From Desulfarculales bacterium UBA696 (lineage in GTDB: Bacteria > Desulfobacterota > Syntrophobacteria > Syntrophobacterales > Syntrophobacteraceae): 64,000 nt of DNA. The stretch is from assembly GCA_002298995.1 (NCBI GenBank), contig DBMO01000032.1:102381-166380 (forward strand). The letters are read 5' to 3'. This document shows, in pieces, positions 43,633 to 52,431 of this stretch. The translations under genes were made by a program, and so were the position numbers. The notes beneath the pieces were generated by a model. The model did not search any database. It saw nothing but the letters and a program-made list of their open reading frames with translations, and was not told the origin of the DNA. Position 1 is the first letter of the stretch, and the number at the start of each line of letters is the position of its first letter.

Positions 43633-44940
43633 ATGAAACCCTATTCCTCTGAGAAGTGCCTTCCTTTCGATTACTTCTTTAAAAAACGTAACGATGAGGA
43701 GGAATTCGAGGGTCTGATGGATTCGCAGGCAATAGGAGGCGGTTTTCCGGGGGCCGGCCTTGAGCTTGATGAACATGAAAGTCAGTCTGAGTCCAGTGAA
43801 TTGGTTGGGGTTGCCGAATTATCGGAAGATGAACTGGAGGTGGAGGAGGAAGAAACCGTGGAGCGCGCCGCGCCCGCGGCTGAGGAATTCGAAGAGGACC
43901 ACATCACCTGCTATCTTAAAGAGGTGGCCAGCTACCCCCTTCTGACGCAGGAGCGCGAAACCGAACTTGCGCAAATAATTCGAGGCGGCCAGGACGAATT
44001 GGTCCAAATAGTCGAGGTGCATGCACCTGAATCCAGGGTCATGGCCGACTTGAACGAGAAGGTAATGAAACTTCTCGAAAACGAGAAGGCTTTTCCTGGA
44101 GTCCGGGACAAGGTGCTGAAAGTAATCGTTCGGACACTGGAGCGCGCGACGGCCGATCAGCCCCAGAACCCTCTCTACGAGGCTTCGCTTTTTCGCGTCC
44201 GCTCGATCATGAGGGCAATCGATGCCGCCAAGCAGGAGATGGTCAGGGCAAACCTGCGTTTGGTTCTAAGTATAGCGAAACGATATCGCGGACGCGGAAT
44301 GACATTTGACGATCTGATACAGGAAGGAAATCTCGGACTGCTCAAAGCGGTCGGGCGCTTCGATCACACCAAGGGAAACAGGTTCAGTACGTATGCCACC
44401 TGGTGGGTAAGGCAGAGTATCATTCGAGGGATTTACGACAAGACGCGCACCATCCGACTGCCCGTGCATTTCATTGAACTCAAGAACCTCTTTTTCAAGG
44501 TCTACTATGAGCTTCTGAAGGAACTTGGCCGGGAGCCCACGCCGGTCGAAATAGCCGAGCGGTCGAAGCTGCCCGTTGATAAGGTCCAGATGGTCCTAAC
44601 TCTTGCCGCGCAGCCGATCTCGCTCGAAACCCCAATAGGTGAAGACGAGCAGCGCCTGGGCGATTTTCTGGAAGACGACCGTGCCGCATCTCCCATGGAG
44701 GAGTGTTCGGACCGGGAACTCGCCGAAATTACCCGAACCCTTCTTTCCACTCTTCAGCCGCGCGAGGAAAAGATACTGCGGTTAAGATTCGGACTCGACG
44801 GCCAGCCCGCCGAGACCCTGGAAAGGATCGGCAAGATCTTCAACGTCTCGAAGGAGCGTATTCGCCAAATCGAGAAGAAGGCCCTTCGAAAGCTCAAGAA
44901 CCCGAACCGGCAGGCATGCCTCAAGACCTTTATGGAGTAA
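43633..44940 (+). CDS. Sigma-70-family (RpoD/RpoS-like) sigma factor
   Basis: A 435-residue sigma factor. Region 1.2 (about 90-120, ITCYLKEVASYPLLT), regions 2.1-2.4 (about 205-280, with DLIQEGNLGLLKAV and FSTYATWWVRQSI), region 3 and region 4 with the IRQIEKKALRKLKN helix-turn-helix are all present. Region 1.1 is replaced by an acidic N-terminus (ELEVEEEETVERAA), and about 80 residues separate regions 1.2 and 2. It is shorter than typical RpoD (about 600) and not next to dnaG, so it may be a group 2 (RpoS-like) factor rather than the primary one. ATG 43633 follows GGAGAAGAAAAG. Tandem promoters and a terminator surround it. Confidence 0.88.
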   Translation: MKPYSSEKCLPFDYFFKKRNDEEEFEGLMDSQAIGGGFPGAGLELDEHESQSESSELVGVAELSEDELEVEEEETVERAAPAAEEFEEDHITCYLKEVASYPLLTQERETELAQIIRGGQDELVQIVEVHAPESRVMADLNEKVMKLLENEKAFPGVRDKVLKVIVRTLERATADQPQNPLYEASLFRVRSIMRAIDAAKQEMVRANLRLVLSIAKRYRGRGMTFDDLIQEGNLGLLKAVGRFDHTKGNRFSTYATWWVRQSIIRGIYDKTRTIRLPVHFIELKNLFFKVYYELLKELGREPTPVEIAERSKLPVDKVQMVLTLAAQPISLETPIGEDEQRLGDFLEDDRAASPMEECSDRELAEITRTLLSTLQPREEKILRLRFGLDGQPAETLERIGKIFNVSKERIRQIEKKALRKLKNPNRQACLKTFME

Positions 44941-45003
44941 TGTCGAGTTTCGCCGCCACCATGCAGGGCACATATATCGTGGGAATTAAGGTGGCGATCA
45001 CAC

Positions 45004-45032
45004 AAAAAAGGCGGGATTTCCCCGCCTTTTTT
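45004..45032. terminator. Bidirectional intrinsic terminator
   Basis: The stem AAAAAAGGCGGG/CCCGCCTTTTTT (45004-45015 with 45021-45032) has T-tracts on both strands. It separates the convergent sigma-factor and rimO genes. Confidence 0.85.
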
Positions 45033-45063
45033 GCATCATGCTTTAGGGTGGGCACGGTCCTTT

Positions 45064-46392
45064 TTAGTCCCCCTCCAGGAGAACCCCTTCCAAATCATAA
45101 TCATGCGCGGCAGAAATCCTGACCCTGTGGATCTGGCCGGTTTCTGCCGACCCGGCTGTAATTATGACGTTTCCGTCCACCTCTGGGGCTTGTGTTGCAA
45201 GGCGGCCGCAGAGCAGCAGGTCGGTTTCCGGGTGCAGGCCCTCAACAAGGACTGGAAGCACTTTTCCAACCAGCCTTTGCAGTTTGCGGCGGGAGATGCC
45301 ACGCTGGATCTCGAGCAGTTCGGCCCTTCGCCTCTGGCCGATTTTCTCGGAGGGGCTTTTTCGAAATCGCGCGGCCCGGGTTCCGGCTTCGGGTGAATAT
45401 GCAAAGACGCCCGCGTGATCGAACTCAGTGCGCTCCATGAAAGAGACAAGTTCGACGAAATCGGCCTCTGTCTCGCCCGGAAACCCGACCATAATGGAGG
45501 TTCGTAGGGCGATTGCCGGTATGGCCGATCGGATTTTCGCGATAATCTTCTCCGGATTTCCAGCCGGACGACTCATCCTTTCGAGGACCCTGGAGACGCT
45601 GTGCTGGATGGGAATATCGAGATAGGGGACGATCCTGTTCGATTCTGCCATTACCCGGAGCAGTTCATCGCCGATGCGGTCGGGATAGGCGTATAGCAGG
45701 CGGATCCATTCAATGCCGTCGATCTCTTCGAGTTTCTCGAGCAGCCGGGGGAGGGCAGGGATGTCGCCGCGGTCCAGCCCGAATGCGGTGGTGTCCTGTG
45801 CTATAAGGTTGATTTCCTTTACGCCGTCTTCGGCCAGGGCCAACGCCTCGGCCAGAACGTCGGCCTCGGTGCGGCTCCTGAGTGGCCCCCGAAGATTCGG
45901 GATTATGCAAAAAGAGCACGAGTTCCCGCATCCTTCGGCTATTTTAAGAAATGCCGTATGCGAAGGGGTAGATCTCAGCCGGGCCGAGCCGTTGCCTGAG
46001 TGAAGCGGCCTTCCGATCCACAGTCGCCGCGGGTTGCCTGAAAAGCTAGACCGGAGAATGGACTCCAGTTCCTGATAGTGTGAAGTACCGACAAAAAGAT
46101 CCACCTCGGGTAGTTCGCTCAAAAGCTTCTTGCCATACCTTTGGACCATGCAGCCTGCCACCACCAGCGTCTCGCAGGCGCCGTCGCTCTTACAACGGGC
46201 GGTCTCGAGAATAGTATCCACGGCCTCTTTGACAGCGCTTTCCAGGAATCCGCACGTGTTTATCACTATAAGCTCGGCCTCGGAAGGCGTATCGGTCATC
46301 CCGTATCCCATATCGACGAGCTGCTTTACCATAGTCTCGCTATCAATAAGGTTTTTTGCGCACCCAAGGCTTATCAGTGAAGCGTTTTTCAT
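45064..46392 (-). CDS. rimO: Ribosomal protein S12 methylthiotransferase RimO
   Basis: A 442-residue radical-SAM enzyme that adds a methylthio group to a conserved Asp of ribosomal protein S12. The N-terminal UPF0004 domain starts SLISLGCAKNLIDSE and supplies three cluster-binding Cys (in SLGCAKN, NTCGF and AGCMVQ). The radical-SAM motif CGNSCSFC is at about residue 149, and a TRAM domain forms the end. ATG 46392 matches the family N-terminus; ATG 46422 would add ten non-conserved residues. Confidence 0.93.
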   Translation of the reverse strand: MKNASLISLGCAKNLIDSETMVKQLVDMGYGMTDTPSEAELIVINTCGFLESAVKEAVDTILETARCKSDGACETLVVAGCMVQRYGKKLLSELPEVDLFVGTSHYQELESILRSSFSGNPRRLWIGRPLHSGNGSARLRSTPSHTAFLKIAEGCGNSCSFCIIPNLRGPLRSRTEADVLAEALALAEDGVKEINLIAQDTTAFGLDRGDIPALPRLLEKLEEIDGIEWIRLLYAYPDRIGDELLRVMAESNRIVPYLDIPIQHSVSRVLERMSRPAGNPEKIIAKIRSAIPAIALRTSIMVGFPGETEADFVELVSFMERTEFDHAGVFAYSPEAGTRAARFRKSPSEKIGQRRRAELLEIQRGISRRKLQRLVGKVLPVLVEGLHPETDLLLCGRLATQAPEVDGNVIITAGSAETGQIHRVRISAAHDYDLEGVLLEGD

Positions 46393-46440
46393 GGTTTCAG
46401 GTCCCGGCAAAGTTGACATCATAAAAGTTTTCGGAGAATC

Positions 46441-47403
46441 TTAACCCGATCCGGATTGATATGACACTACTGTAAACCTGTCTATCCCGGCCAGCACAAA
46501 CAAGACGAAAATCAATACCAGTGCGGCCCCGGCCAAGTACAAAAAGAGTGCCCTGCGGGGACTGTAATTTTCACGTGTTAGCGAGACCATGAGAAAGAAA
46601 TAAGAGGTAATCGCGAAGCATTCGACCGCGAATGGTGGAAAGCCGAAAAATCCGAGAAGAGGCATTTCGAATATTTTCAAAAATCCCACGTAGGGAACGG
46701 TATAGACCCATTTCGCGCCTGCTTTGAAGTTCCACAGTTCCCAGAGAAAGCCGCAAATTGCGCCGGAGAGTAGCAGTAGGTAAAGATTTCCAGGATTACC
46801 CTCTTCAAGGTCGCGTAGAAGGGAAGGGGCACCCAGCCTGTGATTCAGGGGTTCCAGCAAAAAGATGAACGCGAGCCATACGAGAGGAAAGAAAAACTGC
46901 GGCCAGATAAGCGGCAGTACTATAAACGCGGTTCCCGTTAGAAGCATCGGAATGTACAGTGAGCGGATATTGCGCAGGGCCGGTAACCGACAATTTTTAA
47001 AGATGTTTGCTGATTCGAGCAATTCTTTTGTGGAAAATATTCCCGGCAAAACCGTCGAGTAGGCTATCAGGTATCCCGTCCAGCGGTCCAGGGGATCTGT
47101 TGGGATGTTCATATATTGCCAGTTGGAGAGCCGGAAGTTAAAGGACTCGAAGATCAGCCAGACAGTTATCGAGAGAGGCAAAAGGGCGATGAACTTCCAT
47201 GGTTTGTGGAAAAGGAGGGAGGTGCCGCGCCTCAGGAAGAGTGCTGACTGGACAAGGATTATATAGCTCCACCATGCAAACGAGTAGTAGTTGGTGTAAA
47301 AAGGCTCGAAATGCCTGAGCATGCCGCCCGTCGAGAATGCAAAGAGCAGGAGGCTAGCCGCGGCAAGTAGTGTTGCAATAAGCTTTTTGCCGTAGTGATT
47401 CAT
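46441..47403 (-). CDS. Polytopic membrane protein of unknown function
   Basis: About 320 residues with nine or so membrane helices, rich in aromatic residues (FEPFYTNYYSFAWWSY, FLWELWNFKAGAKWVY). WNF, FNF and WPQFFFP motifs stand out. I do not recognise a family. ATG 47403 places the first helix near the N-terminus. The frame is open to an ATG at 47577, which would add 58 residues of mixed character, so the gap 47404-47724 may contain part of it. No clear promoter is seen. Confidence 0.7.
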   Translation of the reverse strand: MNHYGKKLIATLLAAASLLLFAFSTGGMLRHFEPFYTNYYSFAWWSYIILVQSALFLRRGTSLLFHKPWKFIALLPLSITVWLIFESFNFRLSNWQYMNIPTDPLDRWTGYLIAYSTVLPGIFSTKELLESANIFKNCRLPALRNIRSLYIPMLLTGTAFIVLPLIWPQFFFPLVWLAFIFLLEPLNHRLGAPSLLRDLEEGNPGNLYLLLLSGAICGFLWELWNFKAGAKWVYTVPYVGFLKIFEMPLLGFFGFPPFAVECFAITSYFFLMVSLTRENYSPRRALFLYLAGAALVLIFVLFVLAGIDRFTVVSYQSGSG

Positions 47404-47724
47404 AGGCCCGGTACCCTCGGCCGGTTTTGGCGGAGCAGGTATAAAACTAGGTCCATTTTGGTTTGGCCTAAAATCTTCCCCAAAAAGAGAGTTAATCACA
47501 ATAAAAGTTTGCATCATCCAAAAGCAATGTTTAAATAAAACGTTTCGGCAGTACCTATTATTTTCCAAAAATTCCATTTATAATGAATGTGCCGGAAGTA
47601 CCACTTTGGGATATTCCCTCGGGGGTTGAACATGGCACACGGCCTCGTTAGTCGCGACTGGAGCCGGTGCGCTCCCGGCTAATAAACACTATCGGAAGGG
47701 CGCTTGGACAAGGAGTTATCCAGC

Positions 47725-47943
47725 ATGGCAAAGGAAAAAGGTGGCCGGGGACAGCCCGCGCAGCCAGAGAGGACGGACAGGGAGGGTCCATACCCGCTGA
47801 TGTGCAAGGAAGGCAAGGGAGTGCGCAACTTTGCCTGTCCGAATTATGACAACTGCCTGGATCGGGCCGCCAAGGGCATGTGGAGCGGATTCACCTGCAG
47901 GGATTGCGCTTCATACGTTCAAAAAGAGGAAGAAAATCCCTGA
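47725..47943 (+). CDS. Small Cys-rich protein
   Basis: A 72-residue soluble protein with a basic N-terminus and four to five Cys in a pattern suggesting metal binding: MCKEGKG, ACPNYDNC, then FTCRDCASY. AAGGAG precedes ATG 47725 by nine bases. A TTG at 47704 would add seven residues. It is isolated, with a terminator behind it. The function is unknown; the Cys spacing suggests a zinc ribbon or a small Fe-S site. Confidence 0.65.
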   Translation: MAKEKGGRGQPAQPERTDREGPYPLMCKEGKGVRNFACPNYDNCLDRAAKGMWSGFTCRDCASYVQKEEENP

Positions 47944-47992
47944 TCCCGCCAAAGGAATCCTAACAGAATAATTTCCCCGGATCTCATTAACC

Positions 47993-48037
47993 GCAAGAAC
48001 GCAAAAACCCGCATCGAGCGGGTTTTTGCGTTCTTGC
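47993..48037. terminator. Terminator of the ribosomal superoperon (20-bp stem)
   Basis: A perfect 20-bp inverted repeat (47993-48012 with 48018-48037) around a 5-base loop, with A5/T5 blocks inside the stem. It ends the rplQ transcript on the minus strand and the small Cys-rich gene on the plus strand. Confidence 0.85.
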
Positions 48038-48077
48038 ATATACACTGGACCGACGTTATTTACGCCGGTTGGTTCCT

Positions 48078-48548
48078 TTATTCTTCGGGGTTTTCCACCG
48101 GCGCCTTCTTGGCCTTTGCGGCGGCTGGCTTGGCTTTGGCCTCTTTTTTGGCTTGGGTCTTTCCGCCCTTTTTCTTCGATTTCTCGGCTGTCCCGGCTTC
48201 GGTAAGTTCCAGCAAGCACATCGGAGCGGAATCGCCCCTGCGGAACCCGACCTTGACTATGCGGGTATAGCCGCCGGCACGATTTTGAAATCTTGCGGCA
48301 AGGTCTTCGAAGACCTTGTGAACCACGCCCTTTTCACGGATCACCGACAAAGCCTGTCTGCGGGCGTGCAAATCACCCCTTTTGCCAAGCGTTATCATCC
48401 ACTCGGCCCAGCGCCTCATCTCCTTGGCCTTGGGGAGAGTCGTATATATCCGCTCGTGGTCGAGAAGCGAAGTCACCATGTTCCGAAACATGGCCAGACG
48501 ATGGCTTGTCGTTCGGTTTAGCTTTCTGCCGGATACTCCGTGGCGCAT
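48078..48548 (-). CDS. rplQ: Ribosomal protein L17
   Basis: A 156-residue large-subunit protein near the exit tunnel. The conserved core MRHGVSGRKLNRTTSHR to residue 118 is canonical. Residues 120-156 form an extra Lys/Ala-rich tail (KKEAKAKPAAAKAKK), longer than in most bacteria (about 120-130 residues in total). Last gene of the operon, two bases behind rpoA. Confidence 0.97.
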   Translation of the reverse strand: MRHGVSGRKLNRTTSHRLAMFRNMVTSLLDHERIYTTLPKAKEMRRWAEWMITLGKRGDLHARRQALSVIREKGVVHKVFEDLAARFQNRAGGYTRIVKVGFRRGDSAPMCLLELTEAGTAEKSKKKGGKTQAKKEAKAKPAAAKAKKAPVENPEE

Positions 48549-48550
48549 GG

Positions 48551-49558
48551 CTATTCCTGTTCCTTTCTTCTCTCTTCTATTTCTTCACGGCTGGGAAAGT
48601 TATCAATCTTCATCCCGAGAGAGAGCCCCATCTCGCTCAGTATCTCCTTGATTTCATTGAGCGATTTGCGGCCGAAATTCTTCGTTTTAAGCATCTCCTG
48701 CTCGGTCTTCTGAACCAGTTCGCCAATGTAGCGTATATCGGCGTTCTTGAGACAATTAGCCGAGCGAACCGAAAGCTCCAATTCGTCAACGCTTCGGAAA
48801 AGGTTCTCGTTAAAGGCCGGTTCCGCGCGCACTTCTTCTTCCAGAGTCTCGGTTTCTTCTTCAAAGTTAATGAAGATGGTGAGCTGATCCTTCAAGATTT
48901 TGGCCGCGTAAGCTAGCGCGTCTTCGGGCTTAACGCTGCCGTCGGACCAGATTTCGAGCGTAAGCTTGTCATAGTCGGTAATCTGGCCGATACGGGCCTG
49001 GGTGACCGTGTAGCTGACTTTGCGGATAGGCGAATAGATGGCATCGATTGGAATCGTCCCGATGGGCTGGTTTTCCTCGACGTTCTTGTCCGCCGGAACA
49101 TAGCCCTTGCCCTGCTTCAAGGTAAGCTCCATGCGCAGCTTCGCATCCCGCGCCAGCGTACAGATATGCTGATTGGGGTTCAAGACCTCAATCAAGGCGC
49201 CGGTCTGGATGTCCGCGGCCTTGATCCTGCCCTCGCCTTCCTTTTCAATCATGATGCGCCGCGGAACGGCTTCCCCGGAAACCTTGAAGCGTACTTCCTT
49301 GAGGTTGAGGATGACATCGGTCACGTCCTCCAGGACGCCAGGAATGGTGGAAAATTCGTGGAGGACGCCGTCGACTTTGACGCTGGTTATGGCAGACCCC
49401 TGCAGCGAAGACAGCAGTACTCTTCTCAACGCGTTGCCCAGCGTTATGCCAAAACCCCTCTCGAGGGGCTCACATTCAAATTTCCCGTACATGGTAGGGT
49501 CGGCGGTTTCAATTTCCAAACGCTTTGGCTTAATAAGTTCGCGCCAGTTTTTCTGCAT
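48551..49558 (-). CDS. rpoA: RNA polymerase alpha subunit
   Basis: 335 residues. The N-terminal assembly domain (ERGFGITLGNALRRVLLSSL) dimerises and binds beta and beta-prime. The C-terminal domain (about 255-320; LELSVRSANCLKNADI, KNFGRKSLNEIKE) contacts UP elements and activators. Normal length; position between rpsD and rplQ is conserved. Confidence 0.98.
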   Translation of the reverse strand: MQKNWRELIKPKRLEIETADPTMYGKFECEPLERGFGITLGNALRRVLLSSLQGSAITSVKVDGVLHEFSTIPGVLEDVTDVILNLKEVRFKVSGEAVPRRIMIEKEGEGRIKAADIQTGALIEVLNPNQHICTLARDAKLRMELTLKQGKGYVPADKNVEENQPIGTIPIDAIYSPIRKVSYTVTQARIGQITDYDKLTLEIWSDGSVKPEDALAYAAKILKDQLTIFINFEEETETLEEEVRAEPAFNENLFRSVDELELSVRSANCLKNADIRYIGELVQKTEQEMLKTKNFGRKSLNEIKEILSEMGLSLGMKIDNFPSREEIEERRKEQE

Positions 49559-49678
49559 GGTTTATCCTCATAAAGATGGCTTAACAGGCGCCTCATCCGG
49601 AAAGTCAAGCGGGCCATTGGACGCAAAGCGCTCTCCAAGGGCCCTCGACTACACTGATTCCGTTTTACCGCTGTTGTT

Positions 49679-50305
49679 TTATTTCGAATAAAACTCAACC
49701 ACCAGCTGCTCTTGAACCGGCAGGTTCATTTCCTCTCGGCTGGGATAACCCTTGAACATCCCTTCGAATTTAGCCGTGTCGAGTTCGAGCCAGGCGGGGA
49801 GACCCCTTCTGGGCATTGCGGCCACCGACTCGCTGATTATTCCCAGATTTCGGCTGCCCTCGGCAACGGCGACAGTGTCTCCGGGCCTGAGCAGGAAAGA
49901 GGGGATATCCACCTTCTTGCCGTTTACGAGAAAATGGCTGTGCCGAACGAGCTGTCTTGCCTGGGATCGGGAATTCGCAAAACCGAACCTGTATACGGTG
50001 TTGTCGAGTCTTCGTTCCAGCAGGACCAGGAAGTTCGTTCCGGTGACACCCTTTTGGCGGTCGGCCTCCTTGAAGTAGCTTTTAAACTGCTTTTCAACAA
50101 GGCCATACATCCTCTTGATTTTTTGTTTCTCACGGAGCTGCAGTCCGTAGTCAGACAGCTTGCCCCGACTCTGACCGTGCTGTCCGGGTGGATAGTTGCG
50201 GCGCTCGATCGCGCACTTGTCCGAATAGCAGCGGTCGCCCTTGAGATATAGCTTCATTGCCTCACGGCGGCAAAGCCTGCATTGTGATTCGGTATAGCGA
50301 GCCAA
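49679..50305 (-). CDS. rpsD: Ribosomal protein S4
   Basis: A 208-residue small-subunit assembly protein that binds 16S rRNA early. The N-terminal CRLCRRE and CYSDKC Cys pattern indicates the zinc-binding form. The S4 RNA-binding domain is at about 98-160 (RLDNTVYRFGFANSRSQARQLV). The start is TTG 50305, preceded by GGAGG and matching the family start (ARYTES). A 7-bp hairpin (50347-50364) lies in its leader. Confidence 0.96.
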   Translation of the reverse strand: MARYTESQCRLCRREAMKLYLKGDRCYSDKCAIERRNYPPGQHGQSRGKLSDYGLQLREKQKIKRMYGLVEKQFKSYFKEADRQKGVTGTNFLVLLERRLDNTVYRFGFANSRSQARQLVRHSHFLVNGKKVDIPSFLLRPGDTVAVAEGSRNLGIISESVAAMPRRGLPAWLELDTAKFEGMFKGYPSREEMNLPVQEQLVVEFYSK

Positions 50306-50381
50306 GATTGTCCTCCAGGAATTATATACATGCACCTTGCGGCACGTTCAGCCATTCGGCTGAAGCGGGGTCAAGCAAGCG

Positions 50382-50774
50382 CTATACCCTGCGCCTCTTG
50401 GGAGGCCTGCAGCCGTTGTGCGGAATAGGGGTTACGTCCTTAATAAACGTTATGTTGAAACCCGCGGCTTGAAGGGCGCGCAGGGCTGCCTCACGTCCTG
50501 AACCGGGGCCCTTCACGTAAACCTCGATGTTCTGAACCCCGTGTTCCTGAGCCTTCTTTGCCGCAATTTCAGCCGCTACCTGCGCTGCAAAAGGAGTGCT
50601 CTTTCGAGATCCCTTGAAACCCTGGCTTCCAGCGCTGGACCAGGAAATGGCGTTGCCGCTCAGATCCGTTATCGTAATAATTGTGTTGTTGAACGTGGAC
50701 CGGATGTGGGCGACACCGTTCAGAATATTCTTGCGCTCTTTTTTCTTGGGCCTGGCTGATTTCTCTCTTGCCAT
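50382..50774 (-). CDS. rpsK: Ribosomal protein S11
   Basis: A 130-residue platform protein of the small subunit with the typical motifs NTIITITDLSGNAISW, GFKGSRKSTPFAAQ and the C-terminal NGCRPPKRRRV. Complete and placed between rpsM and rpsD as usual. Confidence 0.98.
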   Translation of the reverse strand: MAREKSARPKKKERKNILNGVAHIRSTFNNTIITITDLSGNAISWSSAGSQGFKGSRKSTPFAAQVAAEIAAKKAQEHGVQNIEVYVKGPGSGREAALRALQAAGFNITFIKDVTPIPHNGCRPPKRRRV

Positions 50775-50786
50775 GATTCCTCCGTG

Positions 50787-51161
50787 CTAAGCTTTCTTGC
50801 GCTTGCCCATGACGGACCTGCGCGGACCCTTGCGCGTGCGTGCGTTGGTGTGAGTGCGCTGGCCGCGCACGGGAAGTCCCCGGCGGTGTCTGAGGCCCCT
50901 GTAGCAGCCCAGATCCATGAGGCGCTTGATACTCATCGAGACTTCGGAGCGAAGATCTCCCTCGACTTTAAAATGGGAGTCGATGATCTGCCTGATCGCA
51001 TTGACCTGCGCGTCGCTCAGATCGTCGCTTTTGGTATCGCGGTTAATTGTGGCCATTTCGAGTATCTTCTGGGACGTAGGCCTGCCGATACCGTAGATAT
51101 ATGTGAGAGCGATCTCGATGCGCTTGTTTTTCGGTAAGTCGATACCTGCGATGCGTGCCAA
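50787..51161 (-). CDS. rpsM: Ribosomal protein S13
   Basis: A 124-residue head protein of the small subunit that touches the P-site tRNA through its basic tail. It starts MARIAGIDLPKNKR and ends in RGQRTHTNARTRKGP. First of the alpha-operon block; 12 bases separate it from rpsK. Confidence 0.98.
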   Translation of the reverse strand: MARIAGIDLPKNKRIEIALTYIYGIGRPTSQKILEMATINRDTKSDDLSDAQVNAIRQIIDSHFKVEGDLRSEVSMSIKRLMDLGCYRGLRHRRGLPVRGQRTHTNARTRKGPRRSVMGKRKKA

Positions 51162-51173
51162 AGTTTTCCTCCC

Positions 51174-51287
51174 TTAGCCCTGGCGCTGCTTGTGCCTGGG
51201 GTTTTCACAAATCACCCGCACATTTCCATGGCGGCGAATTATCTTGCATTTTCTGCAAATGCGCTTAACCGATGCTCGCACTTTCAT
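51174..51287 (-). CDS. rpmJ: Ribosomal protein L36
   Basis: A 37-residue protein, MKVRASVKRICRKCK at the start and ENPRHKQRQG at the end. Cys11, Cys14, Cys27 and His32 form the zinc site of the C+ type. ATG at 51287, stop TAA at 51174. It lies between infA and rpsM. Confidence 0.95.
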   Translation of the reverse strand: MKVRASVKRICRKCKIIRRHGNVRVICENPRHKQRQG

Positions 51288-51342
51288 CTTCCAAATTCCT
51301 TTCTCGGTGCGGTGCGATTGCCCATCGCGCAGTAACCGGGTA

Positions 51343-51364
51343 GGGCAGGCTATCCAACCTGCCC
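51343..51364. repeat. GGGCAGG hairpin between infA and rpmJ
   Basis: GGGCAGG (51343-51349) pairs with CCTGCCC (51358-51364) over an 8-base loop. It is a short member of the family at 20642 and 39353, here inside the ribosomal operon. Confidence 0.5.
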
Positions 51365-51370
51365 GAGCCG

Positions 51371-51592
51371 CTACGATTTCGACCGGTAAGTGATGCGGCC
51401 GCGAGTCAAATCATAGGGTGAAAGCTCCACCGTAACCTTGTCACCCGGAAGGATGCGAATGAAGTGCATGCGCATCTTTCCGGAGATATGAGCCAGAATG
51501 CGATGGCCGTTGGGCAATTCGACGCGGAACATGGCGTTTGGAAGAGTTTCTACAACGGTGCCTTCCACCTCGATTGCATCCTCTTTAGCCAT
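51371..51592 (-). CDS. infA: Translation initiation factor IF-1
   Basis: A 73-residue OB-fold protein that occupies the A site during initiation. Motifs FRVELPNGHRILAHISGKMR and IRILPGDKVTVELSPYDL are canonical. GGAG precedes ATG 51592. Confidence 0.98.
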   Translation of the reverse strand: MAKEDAIEVEGTVVETLPNAMFRVELPNGHRILAHISGKMRMHFIRILPGDKVTVELSPYDLTRGRITYRSKS

Positions 51593-51670
51593 GCTTTTGG
51601 CGACTCCTTCGGGTTTTATCTGATGCGAACTTTTTATTATACTGATAACATTTCCTATTGTAAAGCCGTT

Positions 51671-52420
51671 TTATCGCAAAGTGAGTATCTCGGGACCATC
51701 CTCGGTCACCGCTATCGTGTGCTCGAAATGCGCCGACAGGCTTCGGTCAAGAGTAACCGCCGTCCAGTTATCGTCCATGATCTCCACGTCGGGGGCCCCG
51801 TAGTTTATCATCGGCTCGATTGCCAGAACCATCCCCGGCTTCAGCCTGACACCCTTGCCGGGTGGCCCGTAGTTGGGAATCTGTGGACTTTCGTGCAAAT
51901 GCTGGCCTATGCCGTGGCCAACGAACTCCCTCACCACCGTAAACCCGCGCGACTCGACGTATTCCTGAATGGCGTGGGAAATATCGGAGAGGTGACTGCC
52001 GCTAATCGCCTTCGAAATACCCCTGTAGAGGGACTCGCGGGTTACCTCGCACAACCTGGCCGCTTCGGCTGAAATCGATCCGACGGGGACCGTCACCGCT
52101 GCGTCACCGTAATAGCCGTCAACAACAACGCCGAAATCAAGGCTAAGGATATCGCCTTCGATAAGCCGCCTATGCTTCGACGGCATGCCGTGGACGACCT
52201 GTTCGTTAACCGAGGTGCAAAGGGCGTAAGGATAACCGTGGTAGCCCATGAACGCGGGTTTTGCCCCCTTTTCCCGCGCCAGTTCCTCACTTAGCGCATT
52301 CAAATCCCAGGTCGTAATTCCAGGCTGAACGCTTTCGCCGATTCTCAGCAAGATGTCGGATACAATCCGGCATGCATTCCGGATCTTCTCAATTTCGGCA
52401 CGTGATCGCAAAATGATCAA
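51671..52420 (-). CDS. map: Methionine aminopeptidase, type I
   Basis: A 249-residue enzyme that removes the initiator Met. Metal ligands are seen in LSLDFGV (Asp), YGDAAVT (Asp), GHGIGQHLHE (His), AIEPMI (Glu) and HFEHTIAVT (Glu). Bacterial type Ia without an N-terminal extension. It lies 11 bases behind adk. Confidence 0.97.
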   Translation of the reverse strand: MIILRSRAEIEKIRNACRIVSDILLRIGESVQPGITTWDLNALSEELAREKGAKPAFMGYHGYPYALCTSVNEQVVHGMPSKHRRLIEGDILSLDFGVVVDGYYGDAAVTVPVGSISAEAARLCEVTRESLYRGISKAISGSHLSDISHAIQEYVESRGFTVVREFVGHGIGQHLHESPQIPNYGPPGKGVRLKPGMVLAIEPMINYGAPDVEIMDDNWTAVTLDRSLSAHFEHTIAVTEDGPEILTLR

Positions 52421-52431
52421 AAAACTGCCTC

